DNA of 64,000 nt from Pedobacter puniceum (lineage in GTDB: Bacteria > Bacteroidota > Bacteroidia > Sphingobacteriales > Sphingobacteriaceae). The stretch covers positions 868,001 through 932,000 of the forward strand of contig NZ_WKJI01000002.1 of assembly GCF_009674685.1 (NCBI RefSeq), read 5' to 3'. Both the position numbers and the translations under genes were made by a program. The notes under the pieces were generated by a model. The model saw only the letters and a program-made list of their open reading frames with translations, searched no databases and had not been told where the DNA came from. Of the stretch, positions 36,601 through 43,960 are shown piece by piece; position 1 is the first letter of the stretch, and every line of letters starts with the position of its first letter.

Positions 36601-37071
36601 AGTATCGAGTTTAAAAACGGAGCTAAAGATTTTACATCAGAACTTTTTGCAGAGCGTAATTATGCCATCAGTTTTTATGAGTTTAAGCCAGAGTTTGGCT
36701 ACCAGTTTACCACCGATTTTAAAATCACCCTAAACTCGGGCCTAAGAAAGCAAAGCAACGGTAGTGCCTTTGGTGGCGAAGAAACTTTAAACCTGCGTTT
36801 GGGTTCTGAGGTAAGATATAACCTACTTAAAAAAGGAACTTTTACGGCGCAACTCAATCTCATCAACAACAAGTTTGAAGGCAATAACAATACACCCGTA
36901 GCTTACGAATTATTAGATGGGTTACAGCCCGGCAGTAACCTTACCTGGGCGGCAGGCTTCCAAAGAACCATTTCTAATGGCATACAACTTAACCTCACCT
37001 ACGAAGGAAGAAAATCTAATGAAGTAAGAACTATTCATACTGGAGGCTTGCAGGTGAGGGCTTATTTTTAG
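33625..37071 (+). CDS. Large outer-membrane beta-barrel-type protein, distantly SprA-like
   Basis: A 1148-residue exported protein with a signal peptide ending near residue 20 (GEHSFAQ). It is dominated by alternating polar/aromatic strands and ends in LQVRAYF, an outer-membrane barrel C-terminus with terminal Phe. Residues about 160-200 (LAGKLNNEIEF, then ISDDNLPIQPEGNTQQ and FDRVFIQL) recall a segment of the T9SS translocon protein SprA, but this protein is far shorter. YIDGQLLLRGQDNDYIVDYN is a second distinctive motif. It is translationally coupled to the kinase. Its final 97 bp are duplicated at 38778-38874. Function unknown. Confidence 0.75.
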   Translation: MIKKLLIGFILLFAGEHSFAQFKSNFQSKKIAVADTITIDTLSILPNTLKVFHEQLIDSSIYKIDYPNALLIWKQKPVVDSVTITYRTFPLLLTQKSFRKNPSLIEEAVINNNPFIYRPKQEDNTLFNFDGIEKSGSISRSIGFGNNQDLSVNSNMVLQLAGKLNNEIEFSAAISDDNLPIQPEGNTQQINDFDRVFIQLKRKETTLIAGDYELRKPDSYFMNYFKRTQGAYVSNSYKNKKGQLFNTQVAGAVAKGRSARNQFDGIEGNQGPYRLTGNNGEQFIVVLSGTERVYIDGQLLLRGQDNDYIVDYNTSELTFTTKRLITRFTRIVVEFEYSDKVFGRSLYYVNQDFKSEKLKIGFNLYSEQDNPNRPFLQDLSQEQQQFLSSIGNNINQALFPNIDSVTFNENEILYRRLDTLGFNQVYVYSTNPQLAKYRVGFSFVGANRGNYRVDASSTANGRVYVFVAPINNIPQGDYEPVTLLITPKKQQLLTLNADYQLAKKTRLFTEVGMSNNDVNLFSDLQNADNKGLAYKVVLNQQNRLAGNDSTGLKLNTQISYEYVNQQFKPLERYRPVEFDRDFNFRGLNLEQANEHWTTLSLGLFKTDVKQLKYQISSFTRGANYSAIQQAVNSRFAYKKYLFSYDASLLQSEVGLDEGDFFKQKLILTKAFKSFETGTRYEEELNKTYNSISKQLTLQSFNFREYDFFIRSLSNSKTGFQLGYITRFDDMPNGSQLTPFSKANTFTGKLELNKKGKSTLTINTSYRTINYLKLDSLNRDEETLLGRVDYNLNAFKGFLNLNTFYELGTGQEPRREFIYLEVQPGQGIYAWNDYNSNGIKELNEFEISRFPDQARYIRIFRPNNDFIRSNFTSINQTLRLNPASIFKKKEGISKLMAKLSSISALRIDKKVLAGDGNILFNPFQTNIDAQNLVSLNSFIRNTLFYNRLNAVWGIDINIQNTASKILLTNGFDSRNQQEQGLRLRWNFIRKSNFSIEFKNGAKDFTSELFAERNYAISFYEFKPEFGYQFTTDFKITLNSGLRKQSNGSAFGGEETLNLRLGSEVRYNLLKKGTFTAQLNLINNKFEGNNNTPVAYELLDGLQPGSNLTWAAGFQRTISNGIQLNLTYEGRKSNEVRTIHTGGLQVRAYF
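36975..37071 (+). repeat. 97-bp direct repeat, left copy (3' end of the barrel gene)
   Basis: The sequence from TAATGGCATACAAC to the stop codon TAG is identical at all 97 positions to 38778-38874. Bases flanking the two copies differ on both sides (C versus A before, G versus T after). It is the left boundary of the Xre/ImmA/PIN insert. Confidence 0.97.
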
Positions 37072-37082
37072 GGTTAAAGGAA

Positions 37083-37613
37083 TTAGAAAGTTAAGCCATT
37101 CTTTTTACAATATTCTTCCAGATTTTTACAAGGTAATTTAGCGGGTTGTTTAGCAGTGATAAGGTTATGTATCATCAAGTCACATTTTGCTAAACTTAAA
37201 ATTTTACTTTGGTATGCTTCATAAATGAAATCCATAGTAGATAGGTATTCAATTTGATGAATTTCACAATAGGCTTTAATATCTTTCCAATTATTCGATG
37301 CTATTATATCCTTAGAAAAACGAGCCATAGCCATACACGCACTTTCTCCGGGTCCTTTAGTTTTTTTAAGTGATGCAAACTCTTTTAAAATTTCTGGTTT
37401 TTGGGGTAAAGGAATTTCTGTAATTTGTTTGAGCTGAATCAATTGATTCATATATACTTTTAATTTAGGATGCCGTGTAATTTCATCAGCAACTATTTCT
37501 AAAACAACTTTCTTATTAGGGAATATTTTAGAAAATATAAGAATATTTCCAGACATCATGAAATGACTGAATACATCAGCATCAACTAGAATATATTTAT
37601 GATTCTGGCTCAT
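37083..37613 (-). CDS. PIN-domain-type nuclease, putative toxin or effector
   Basis: A 176-residue protein with PIN-like organisation. The first strand is YILVDADVF, with acidic D11 and D13. E90 lies in GPGESACMAMARF, and a later acidic/polar cluster ASNNWKDIKAYC includes D111. PIN domains are Mg-dependent ribonucleases and the commonest toxins of VapBC-type systems. Here the gene is last in an operon after an Xre repressor and an ImmA/IrrE peptidase, an arrangement seen in predicted toxin-antitoxin and stress modules. It overlaps the peptidase gene by 17 bp. The toxin role is inference. Confidence 0.8.
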   Translation of the reverse strand: MSQNHKYILVDADVFSHFMMSGNILIFSKIFPNKKVVLEIVADEITRHPKLKVYMNQLIQLKQITEIPLPQKPEILKEFASLKKTKGPGESACMAMARFSKDIIASNNWKDIKAYCEIHQIEYLSTMDFIYEAYQSKILSLAKCDLMIHNLITAKQPAKLPCKNLEEYCKKNGLTF

Positions 37614-38331
37614 CTATAGTGTCTGCATAAATGTCTTTTCCAATATCCATCATTAAAGACATATAAAAACTCTCAGAAATAACATCAGCATCATAAAGTT
37701 CTTTAGCTAATTGCCCATATTGACCAATAACAAGACCTTCATTTCCTTTTTCATATAAACGAGTATCGAAACCATGATTAATAGCACCTCTTTTTATATC
37801 AACACTATACTCGTTAAATTTAGGTATAGATATTAAACCAAGTGTTTTTAATCGATAAAGTAAGGCCGCTCTTGAAGTATAGAAATATTGTTCTAGTTTA
37901 AGAATGGTTGGCAGTTGAATTTTATCTTTTTTTAATTCATCATCGGGTATTTGTTTGTAAATACCGTCTTCTGGTAATAATAATTCGGCTGCGAATAAAT
38001 CTGCATAATATTCTTGTATATCGGTTTTATCGAATTTAGCTGTAATACATGAACGAAATTTAAAATCAGGCTGCTTAAATAAGTGATAGAGCTCGTGAGC
38101 AATTGTGAAGTGTTGCTTTCCTAAACTATGATTAGAATTAATTAATATAAATTTTTTATCAGCTGCTTTAATGGCCATGCCAGAAAATGATCCAGATAGT
38201 GGTTTGTAAACAGTTAGAACATTATTACTCAATAAAATACTTTTAAGCAGGATAGGTTCTGTATTGTTTAAACCATTTTCTTGTCTAAATTCGACAGCTT
38301 TTTTTGTAATGATATTAGGAATGGCTGCCAA
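37597..38331 (-). CDS. ImmA/IrrE-family metallopeptidase
   Basis: A 244-residue zinc metallopeptidase of the ImmA/IrrE (COG2856) family. The HExxH motif is H79-E80-xx-H83 in HFTIAHELYHLFKQ, and the downstream metal-ligand helix is EYYADLFAAELLLPEDG. Members cleave cognate Xre-type repressors, as ImmA cleaves ImmR on ICEBs1 and IrrE/PprI cleaves DdrO. The Xre gene directly upstream is therefore the likely substrate. Overlaps of 17 bp on both sides show tight coupling. The C-terminal ~100 residues are less conserved and may sense the trigger. Confidence 0.92.
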   Translation of the reverse strand: MAAIPNIITKKAVEFRQENGLNNTEPILLKSILLSNNVLTVYKPLSGSFSGMAIKAADKKFILINSNHSLGKQHFTIAHELYHLFKQPDFKFRSCITAKFDKTDIQEYYADLFAAELLLPEDGIYKQIPDDELKKDKIQLPTILKLEQYFYTSRAALLYRLKTLGLISIPKFNEYSVDIKRGAINHGFDTRLYEKGNEGLVIGQYGQLAKELYDADVISESFYMSLMMDIGKDIYADTIDEPES

Positions 38332-38665
38332 GTTTTAAGTTGCTTAGAGTTAAATAATTTTTTACAATTTTTTTAAATTCTGCAATTGTAGCTAAATCTT
38401 CCGCAGCTAATTCTTCTGCTCTAAATGCAAAAGCTAAGCAGGCATTAATAGCTTCTGGATTATCTTCTAATAAGTCTTCTAACTCACAACCAAAAAGATC
38501 TGCTAATTTTAACAATATCTCAGCAGAAGGTTCTCTGCTACCACTTTCAAAATAACTAATCATCTCTCTTTGTATGCCAAGGAATTGAGCTAAGGCATCT
38601 TGAGTTAAACCCATATGCTTTCTAAAGGCAACAATATTTTTGCTTAAAATGGATGCGTGGTTCAT
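38315..38665 (-). CDS. Xre-family HTH repressor
   Basis: A 116-residue helix-turn-helix protein. The HTH covers about 9-63: NIVAFRKHMGLTQDALAQFL, then GIQREMISYFESGSREPS and LLKLADLFGCELEDLL. A C-terminal helical tail of ~50 residues could carry the cleavage site for the ImmA/IrrE peptidase. It is the first gene of the three-gene operon. An inverted repeat TGTTACA-N33-TGTAACA lies directly upstream and overlaps a promoter-like element, which fits autorepression. Confidence 0.92.
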   Translation of the reverse strand: MNHASILSKNIVAFRKHMGLTQDALAQFLGIQREMISYFESGSREPSAEILLKLADLFGCELEDLLEDNPEAINACLAFAFRAEELAAEDLATIAEFKKIVKNYLTLSNLKLGSHS

Positions 38666-38685
38666 AAATAAGTTGTGGTAAATTG

Positions 38686-38732
38686 TGTTACAAAATTATA
38701 AATATATAAGTTATTATCCTAATAATGTAACA
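38686..38732 (-). promoter_or_regulatory. Candidate promoter and operator of the Xre operon
   Basis: On the minus strand TAATTTTG (38698-38691) matches the -7 consensus TAnnTTTG, about 25 bp before the Xre ATG. TGTTACA (38686-38692) and TGTAACA (38726-38732) are a perfect inverted pair, and the proximal arm overlaps the -7 element. Regulation by the Xre protein is inferred. Confidence 0.5.
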
Positions 38733-38777
38733 AAAAATTCATTAAAAAGTTTTTTCATGTAGCTTTTGAGAATGATA

Positions 38778-38874
38778 TAATGGCATACAACTTAACCTCA
38801 CCTACGAAGGAAGAAAATCTAATGAAGTAAGAACTATTCATACTGGAGGCTTGCAGGTGAGGGCTTATTTTTAG
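38778..38874 (+). repeat. 97-bp direct repeat, right copy
   Basis: Identical to 36975-37071, including the stop codon, but detached from any open frame. It is followed by the sequence leading into the ECF sigma gene. It marks the right boundary of the 1.7-kb insert. Confidence 0.97.
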
Positions 38875-38907
38875 TAATCCATAAAAAATTTATTTTTAAA
38901 CCAAGGT

Positions 38908-38931
38908 AGGGTAAAGCAAAACTTCATCGGT
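38908..38931 (+). promoter_or_regulatory. Shared motif upstream of the ECF sigma gene (candidate ECF promoter)
   Basis: AGGGTAA, seven variable bases, then CTTCATCGGT, ending 35 bp before the TTG start. The same layout recurs at 42881-42904. This suggests recognition by the sigma factor encoded here and autoregulation. Confidence 0.55.
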
Positions 38932-38966
38932 ATAACAGTTGAAAGCCATTAATTTTCATTAAACAT

Positions 38967-39452
38967 TTGGAAAAGGACGACTTTAAAAAACTATTTGATA
39001 CTTATTTTGATGCGATAAAGAATTATATTTTTTACCGCATAGGAGATATTGATGTAGCTACTGATATCACTCAAGATATATTTACACGTATTTGGGAGAA
39101 GCAAATAGTCATAGACATATCGCAAGCTAAATACCTATTGTATAAAATGGCTAAAGATATGTTGGTGAGTAAATATCGCCGCTTAGAGGTAGAAAATAAA
39201 TATACTACGCGTATGCAGTTTGAGATGACAGAGCTTACCGAGGCACATGATTATGACTATAAGCAATTGAAAAATCAGTACGAAGATGCGCTTAATAAAT
39301 TACCAGAAAAGCAGCGTACCGTTTTTTTAATGAGTAGAATGGATGAACTCAAATACGCAGAAATTGCAGAGCGCTTAGACATTAGCATCAAAACAGTAGA
39401 AAAAAGAATGTCTAATGCGCTGTTTTATTTAAGAAAAGTTTTAATAGCGTAA
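38967..39452 (+). CDS. ECF RNA polymerase sigma factor
   Basis: A 161-residue ECF sigma factor. Region 2 contains VATDITQDIFTRIWEKQ and region 4 contains LPEKQRTVFLMSRMDELKYA, then EIAERLDISIKTVEKRMSNAL. The start is TTG at 38967 (MEKDDFKKLFDTYF): the frame has a stop at 38940 and no ATG in between. It heads a sigma-FecR-TonB receptor-lipoprotein module and lies directly downstream of the inserted Xre cassette, so its original neighbour was the barrel gene. Confidence 0.93.
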   Translation: MEKDDFKKLFDTYFDAIKNYIFYRIGDIDVATDITQDIFTRIWEKQIVIDISQAKYLLYKMAKDMLVSKYRRLEVENKYTTRMQFEMTELTEAHDYDYKQLKNQYEDALNKLPEKQRTVFLMSRMDELKYAEIAERLDISIKTVEKRMSNALFYLRKVLIA

Positions 39453-39477
39453 TGCTAGTTTAAAAATAATAGGATAG

Positions 39478-40344
39478 ATGAAAAATCTAGGACAAGAAAA
39501 TACAAATCAAGAGCAAGAACCGCTTGATTTTATTAAAAAACTTAAACCCATGGAGGCTAAAAAAAGCAAACAACAGGTTTGGGAAGAGCTGGAGGCTATG
39601 ATGGAGCGTCCGCTACCACAAGAAGCAAAAGTTAGGAAATTAAGCTTTAGAAAATGGAGCGTAGCTGCCAGTTTTGCGCTTTTGGTATCTTTAAGCGTGT
39701 TAGCTTTTATGAGGTTTTATACTAAAAAAGTAGAAGCCATAGCAGGAAAACAAGCTTTTGCCTTTTTACCTGATGGTTCTAAAGTTAGCTTAAATGCAGC
39801 TTCAAGTGTGGCTTATCATCCGTTTTGGTGGTCTTTTAACAGAGAAGTTTCTTTAGATGGCGAAGCTTTTTTTGAAGTAAAAAAGGGCGAGAAATTTACA
39901 GTGCTATCTAAACAAGGCGAAACTAGTGTTTTAGGAACTAGCTTTAATATTTTTGCAAGAAATGAAGATTATGAAGTAACTTGTGTTACAGGTAAGGTTA
40001 GGGTTTCTAGTATCATTAGTGAAGAAGAAGTTGTGATTACACCTAACCAAATGGCTGTTATTAATGAATCAGGAAAATTAAATGCTAGTTTAGAAATTGA
40101 TATTCAAAAATCATTAGATTGGACAGCCGATAAATTTATCTTTACCCAAGAACCTTTAAGTAAGGTGTTAGCAGAAGTGGCTAGAAGATATGGGGTAGAA
40201 ATTAAAAATATCGATAAACTAAACCAGTCTTATACAGGCTATTTTAATAAACAAGAAGATATAGAACCAGTTTTAAACTTTGTTTGTAAACCATTTAATA
40301 TCGAATACAGAAAACTGCCTTCCGGAGCATACAGCATCCAGTAA
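39478..40344 (+). CDS. FecR-family anti-sigma factor
   Basis: A 288-residue single-pass membrane regulator. The cytoplasmic part (about 1-58) should bind sigma and one helix lies at about 60-79. The periplasmic FecR domain has FAFLPDGSKVSLNAASSV and VSLDGEAFFEVKKGEKF, and the C-terminal DUF4974-like part has LAEVARRYGVEIKN. The gene lies 25 bp after the sigma gene. Its last 65 bp are overlapped in another frame by the TonB receptor gene. It should relay the receptor's signal to the sigma factor. Confidence 0.93.
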   Translation: MKNLGQENTNQEQEPLDFIKKLKPMEAKKSKQQVWEELEAMMERPLPQEAKVRKLSFRKWSVAASFALLVSLSVLAFMRFYTKKVEAIAGKQAFAFLPDGSKVSLNAASSVAYHPFWWSFNREVSLDGEAFFEVKKGEKFTVLSKQGETSVLGTSFNIFARNEDYEVTCVTGKVRVSSIISEEEVVITPNQMAVINESGKLNASLEIDIQKSLDWTADKFIFTQEPLSKVLAEVARRYGVEIKNIDKLNQSYTGYFNKQEDIEPVLNFVCKPFNIEYRKLPSGAYSIQ

Positions 40345-42859
40345 ATGGATAAAGCAATTTGCTTCTTTGATTGCAATTTTATGGATTTTAGCCCTGCCAA
40401 TTAAGCAAATATTTGCGCAGCAAGCCATTGCTGTACATGCACAAAACCAGCCGCTTAATAAGGTTATCACCAATTTAAGAGACTATTACAAAATCAAATT
40501 ATCTTTTAATGATGATAAATTAGCGCTATACAAGGTTAATGTAAATGCTAATTTCAATAATGCCGAAGAAGCTTTAAAGTTTCTACTTAAAGATTTACCG
40601 CTTACGTTAGAGTTGGTTAATGATGTTTTTATCATCAGCTCTAAAAAAGTAAACCACAACGCACAAAAGCTTTTACTGATAGGCCAAGTTAGTGATGCAG
40701 AAAGCGGCGAGTCTTTACCTTTTTCAAACATCCTCATCAATAATTATCCTTTAACTACAGATTTAAAGGGTAATTTCTCTTACTCTTCTACTGATAGTAT
40801 TTTTAGGTTACAAGTATCTTATTTAGGCTATTATAAATTAGATACGCTTTTACAAGCCAATAGCAACTTAAAGATAGCTTTAAGGCAAAGCACTTTTGTG
40901 ATGCCCGAGATTGTACTTACCTCTACCCAAACAGAAATTGCTACCCTTACCAATACCAGTTCTGGAAACATCAGGGTAAACCAAAACGTAGGAGAAGATT
41001 TACCCGGTAGTAGCGATAACTCGGTTTATAACTTTTTACGTTTACAACCTGGTATTTTAGCTTCCGGAGAGCAGGCTAACGATTTAATCATTTGGGGAAG
41101 CTACCGTGGGCATACCAAAGTTTCTTTTGATGGCTTTACCATTTTTGGCGTTAAAAACTTTAATGATAATATTGGTGCTGTAAACCCATTAATGACCAAA
41201 GATTTAAATATTAAAAAAGGTGGTTACGGGGTAGAACAAGGAGATAGGGTTGGTGGCATTGTTGATATTACCGGTATAGAAGGCAGTGTTCTTAAGCCTA
41301 GTTTAAAAATAGGGCTTAATAACCTTACTTTAAATGCTGAGGCTAGTACACCACTCTTCAAGAACACAGCTTTAGTAATTGCAGGTAGGCAAACTTATTT
41401 TAATCTTTATAACAGTTATAGCGTTAGTCCGCCTAGAAATAATAGAAACGGTTTAAGAGATGTGGTAGATTTAAACATCACCCCAGATTACGTTTTTAAA
41501 GATATAAATCTTAAATTTTCTGGAAAATCAATAAAAGGCGACAGCTATTTTATTAGTTTATTTTCTGGTGCCGATGAGCTAAACTCTAGCTATAACACCA
41601 GTCAAAGGAACTTAAATATCAATGGCTCTAAAGATGAGGAAAACCAACAATATGGCGCATCTGCATTTTATAATAAAGTTTGGCGAAATGGTACTATCAG
41701 CTCGCTTACCATAGCTTCCTCTGGTTTAGACAATGCCGAAGCTAAATCTACTAGTTTAACACAGCAAAATAATGGTGCTTTTGTAAGCGGTACAGACCAG
41801 CAATTTGGTAACGAAATTACAGAGCAAAGCGTAAAATTTACCCATCAGCTACCTGTTACCAGTACTAAAAGTCATTTATTGGGTTTTGGATATATTGAAA
41901 ATAGGAGCATGCTTTCCTACGATGATGTTAATCCTTCGCAAACCAATCGTACTCATGATAATAAAAGATGGTATGCATTTTCAGAACATACACTTTACTT
42001 ATCGCAGAAATTTAAATTTGTACCAGGTTTAAGAACAGATTATGATGCTACACAGCAAGAATGGTATTTTCAGCCACGTTTATCAACCACATATAGGTTC
42101 AATCCGCATTTTAAAATGACAGCTTCTTGGGGCTTATATCACCAATTTATTGCTTACAACGGCGTGGTAGATACAGAAGGAAATTTTAGATACCAATGGA
42201 CTGTGAGCGATGGAAATACCGTACCTGTTTACCACGCACAACATTGGGTAGCCGGTGCAGCTTATGAGAAGAACAAATTCTTTTTTAATGTTGATGTTTA
42301 TCATAAAACCACTGATAATATTACTCGTTTTGTACAAAATGCACAAGGAAGGCGTACCTTAATAGGCAACGGACGCTCTACAGGTATTGATTTTCTCATT
42401 AAAAAAGAATTTAAAAAACATAGCGCTTGGGTAGCATACTCTTTAAGTAAGACAGAGGAGCGCTTTCCGCGAAGAGGCGTTAATAATATCATCATTTATA
42501 ACTACGAAAGAGCGCCGCAAGACCAAACGCATGAGTTTAAATTTGCTGGTTTGTTTAATATTTATAAGTTTTACTTGTCTGCCAATTATGTTTATGGATC
42601 GGGCTTTAAAAGCTTAAGTTTAAATAATACTGACGAAGATGATGTGCCTTATAATAGGTTTGATACTGCTATAACCTATAAATTTAAAGCTCGGAAATAT
42701 AATTTAGATGCTGGTGTTTCTTTAATCAATGTGTTTAATACACAAAATTTAAGAGTAGGTAATTTAGATAGGATTTCTACGGGGCAATTAAACACTATTA
42801 ATATCTACGCTAACACCGTTCCGTTTACACCAACTATATTTTTAAAATTGGCGTTGTAA
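40280..42859 (+). CDS. TonB-dependent receptor with STN and carboxypeptidase-like domains
   Basis: An 859-residue outer-membrane receptor. The hydrophobic signal core (WIKQFASLIAILWILALPI) begins about 23 residues in. An STN domain follows at about 52-115 (LNKVITNLRDYYKIKLSF), then a carboxypeptidase-regulatory-like domain (LIGQVSDAESGESLPFSNIL), a plug (VYNFLRLQPGILASGE, GVEQGDRVGGIVDI) and the barrel, with a C-terminus LKLAL. It lacks the classical SusC signature and has no SusD partner. TTG at 40280, inside fecR in a different frame, is the only reasonable start because there is no ATG before the signal core. Confidence 0.9.
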   Translation: MFVNHLISNTENCLPEHTASSKWIKQFASLIAILWILALPIKQIFAQQAIAVHAQNQPLNKVITNLRDYYKIKLSFNDDKLALYKVNVNANFNNAEEALKFLLKDLPLTLELVNDVFIISSKKVNHNAQKLLLIGQVSDAESGESLPFSNILINNYPLTTDLKGNFSYSSTDSIFRLQVSYLGYYKLDTLLQANSNLKIALRQSTFVMPEIVLTSTQTEIATLTNTSSGNIRVNQNVGEDLPGSSDNSVYNFLRLQPGILASGEQANDLIIWGSYRGHTKVSFDGFTIFGVKNFNDNIGAVNPLMTKDLNIKKGGYGVEQGDRVGGIVDITGIEGSVLKPSLKIGLNNLTLNAEASTPLFKNTALVIAGRQTYFNLYNSYSVSPPRNNRNGLRDVVDLNITPDYVFKDINLKFSGKSIKGDSYFISLFSGADELNSSYNTSQRNLNINGSKDEENQQYGASAFYNKVWRNGTISSLTIASSGLDNAEAKSTSLTQQNNGAFVSGTDQQFGNEITEQSVKFTHQLPVTSTKSHLLGFGYIENRSMLSYDDVNPSQTNRTHDNKRWYAFSEHTLYLSQKFKFVPGLRTDYDATQQEWYFQPRLSTTYRFNPHFKMTASWGLYHQFIAYNGVVDTEGNFRYQWTVSDGNTVPVYHAQHWVAGAAYEKNKFFFNVDVYHKTTDNITRFVQNAQGRRTLIGNGRSTGIDFLIKKEFKKHSAWVAYSLSKTEERFPRRGVNNIIIYNYERAPQDQTHEFKFAGLFNIYKFYLSANYVYGSGFKSLSLNNTDEDDVPYNRFDTAITYKFKARKYNLDAGVSLINVFNTQNLRVGNLDRISTGQLNTINIYANTVPFTPTIFLKLAL

Positions 42860-42880
42860 AAAAAAAATTATTTTTTTTTG

Positions 42881-42904
42881 AGGGTAAGTTCTAGTTTCAT
42901 CGGT
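42881..42904 (+). promoter_or_regulatory. Shared motif upstream of the PepSY-like lipoprotein gene
   Basis: AGGGTAA, seven variable bases, then TTTCATCGGT, 55 bp before the ATG. Both blocks and the spacing match 38908-38931; only the spacer and one base differ. Confidence 0.55.
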
Positions 42905-42959
42905 TAAGGGTTAAAGACCAATAATTAATTGATTTTATAACCTTTAAACAAACGATAAT

Positions 42960-43898
42960 ATGAAAAATTTACGCACCGCTAAAACATTAACCATAGCATT
43001 ATTAGCTATTGCAACAGGTTTTACTGCTTGCCAAAAAGGCCAAGAAGTAGAAACAGATTTATCTTCAGATGCTACACAAATTGGCGCAGTTGCAATTGCA
43101 CCAACATCTATCGTATTAACAACATCAAATGGCTCTACAACTACTACAGCACCAGATTCTATTTACGCTGTTGATGCTTGTAGAAGAACACATAAAAGAG
43201 CTGCAGTAGCAGAGAGCGCACTTTTAGCGCCTATTACAACTTATTTAAGCACCAATTATGCGGGTTATACTTTTATTAAAGCATTTAGTACAACGCTAAT
43301 TGCTACCAATACTTTAGATAGCTATGTGGTGGCTATTTTATTTAATGGCAAACCAGTAGCACTTCGCTTTAGTGCCACAGGTACTTTTATAAAAGTTTTA
43401 GAACTAAGAGAAGGTAAGGATATGAAGAGACCAGGTGGACATCATCCGGGTGGTTTTTTTGATAACAGAGATGGTAAACAAAGAGATAGTATTGCTCTTA
43501 GCGCATTATCACAAACTATTAAGCAATATTTTGCTACCAATTACCCTCAAGATACTTTAAAGAATGCTTGGGTAGGGAAAGATGGCGGAGTGTTGGTGGT
43601 AAGTAAAAACGTAAAATTCTACGGAACAGCATTTAAAGCAGACGGTTCTTTTGTGAGAAGAGAAGTATTACCATCTCATCCTGGTAAAGAAAAAGAAATT
43701 GCACAAAGTGCTTTACCAGCTAGCGTATTAAGTTATTTAAGTACAACTTATCCTAATTATGTTTTCAAAAAAGCTTTTGAGCACAAAGCAAATGGCGTAT
43801 TAAGAGGTTATCTAGTTATCATAGATGCTAACATGACTAAATACGCAGTATTGTTTAACGCTACAGGAGCTTTTGTAGAGGCAAAAGTGATAAGATAA
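42960..43898 (+). CDS. Lipoprotein with tandem PepSY-like domains
   Basis: A 312-residue lipoprotein (signal ending ATGFTAC, C24). A low-complexity Thr/Ser linker leads to three PepSY-like (beta-lactamase-inhibitor-like) repeats at about 82-140, 178-235 and 248-312. Each follows the scheme helix-YLSTNYAGYTFIKAF-strands, as in ITTYLSTNYAGYTF, IKQYFATNYPQDTL and VLSYLSTTYPNYVF. A basic His/Gly segment (KRPGGHHPGG) separates repeats one and two. It shares an upstream motif with the sigma gene and is probably the regulated surface or periplasmic output of the module. Ligand unknown. Confidence 0.85.
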   Translation: MKNLRTAKTLTIALLAIATGFTACQKGQEVETDLSSDATQIGAVAIAPTSIVLTTSNGSTTTTAPDSIYAVDACRRTHKRAAVAESALLAPITTYLSTNYAGYTFIKAFSTTLIATNTLDSYVVAILFNGKPVALRFSATGTFIKVLELREGKDMKRPGGHHPGGFFDNRDGKQRDSIALSALSQTIKQYFATNYPQDTLKNAWVGKDGGVLVVSKNVKFYGTAFKADGSFVRREVLPSHPGKEKEIAQSALPASVLSYLSTTYPNYVFKKAFEHKANGVLRGYLVIIDANMTKYAVLFNATGAFVEAKVIR

Positions 43899-43925
43899 TT
43901 TCTCTCTTATTTTAATTTTCTGATG

Positions 43926-43960
43926 AAAGGATTGGTTCGGATAAGAATCAATCCTTTTTT
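43926..43960 (+). terminator. Rho-independent terminator
   Basis: AAAGGATTGGTTC pairs with GAATCAATCCTTT across a 6-nt loop with one G-T pair, followed by TTTTTT. Confidence 0.85.
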
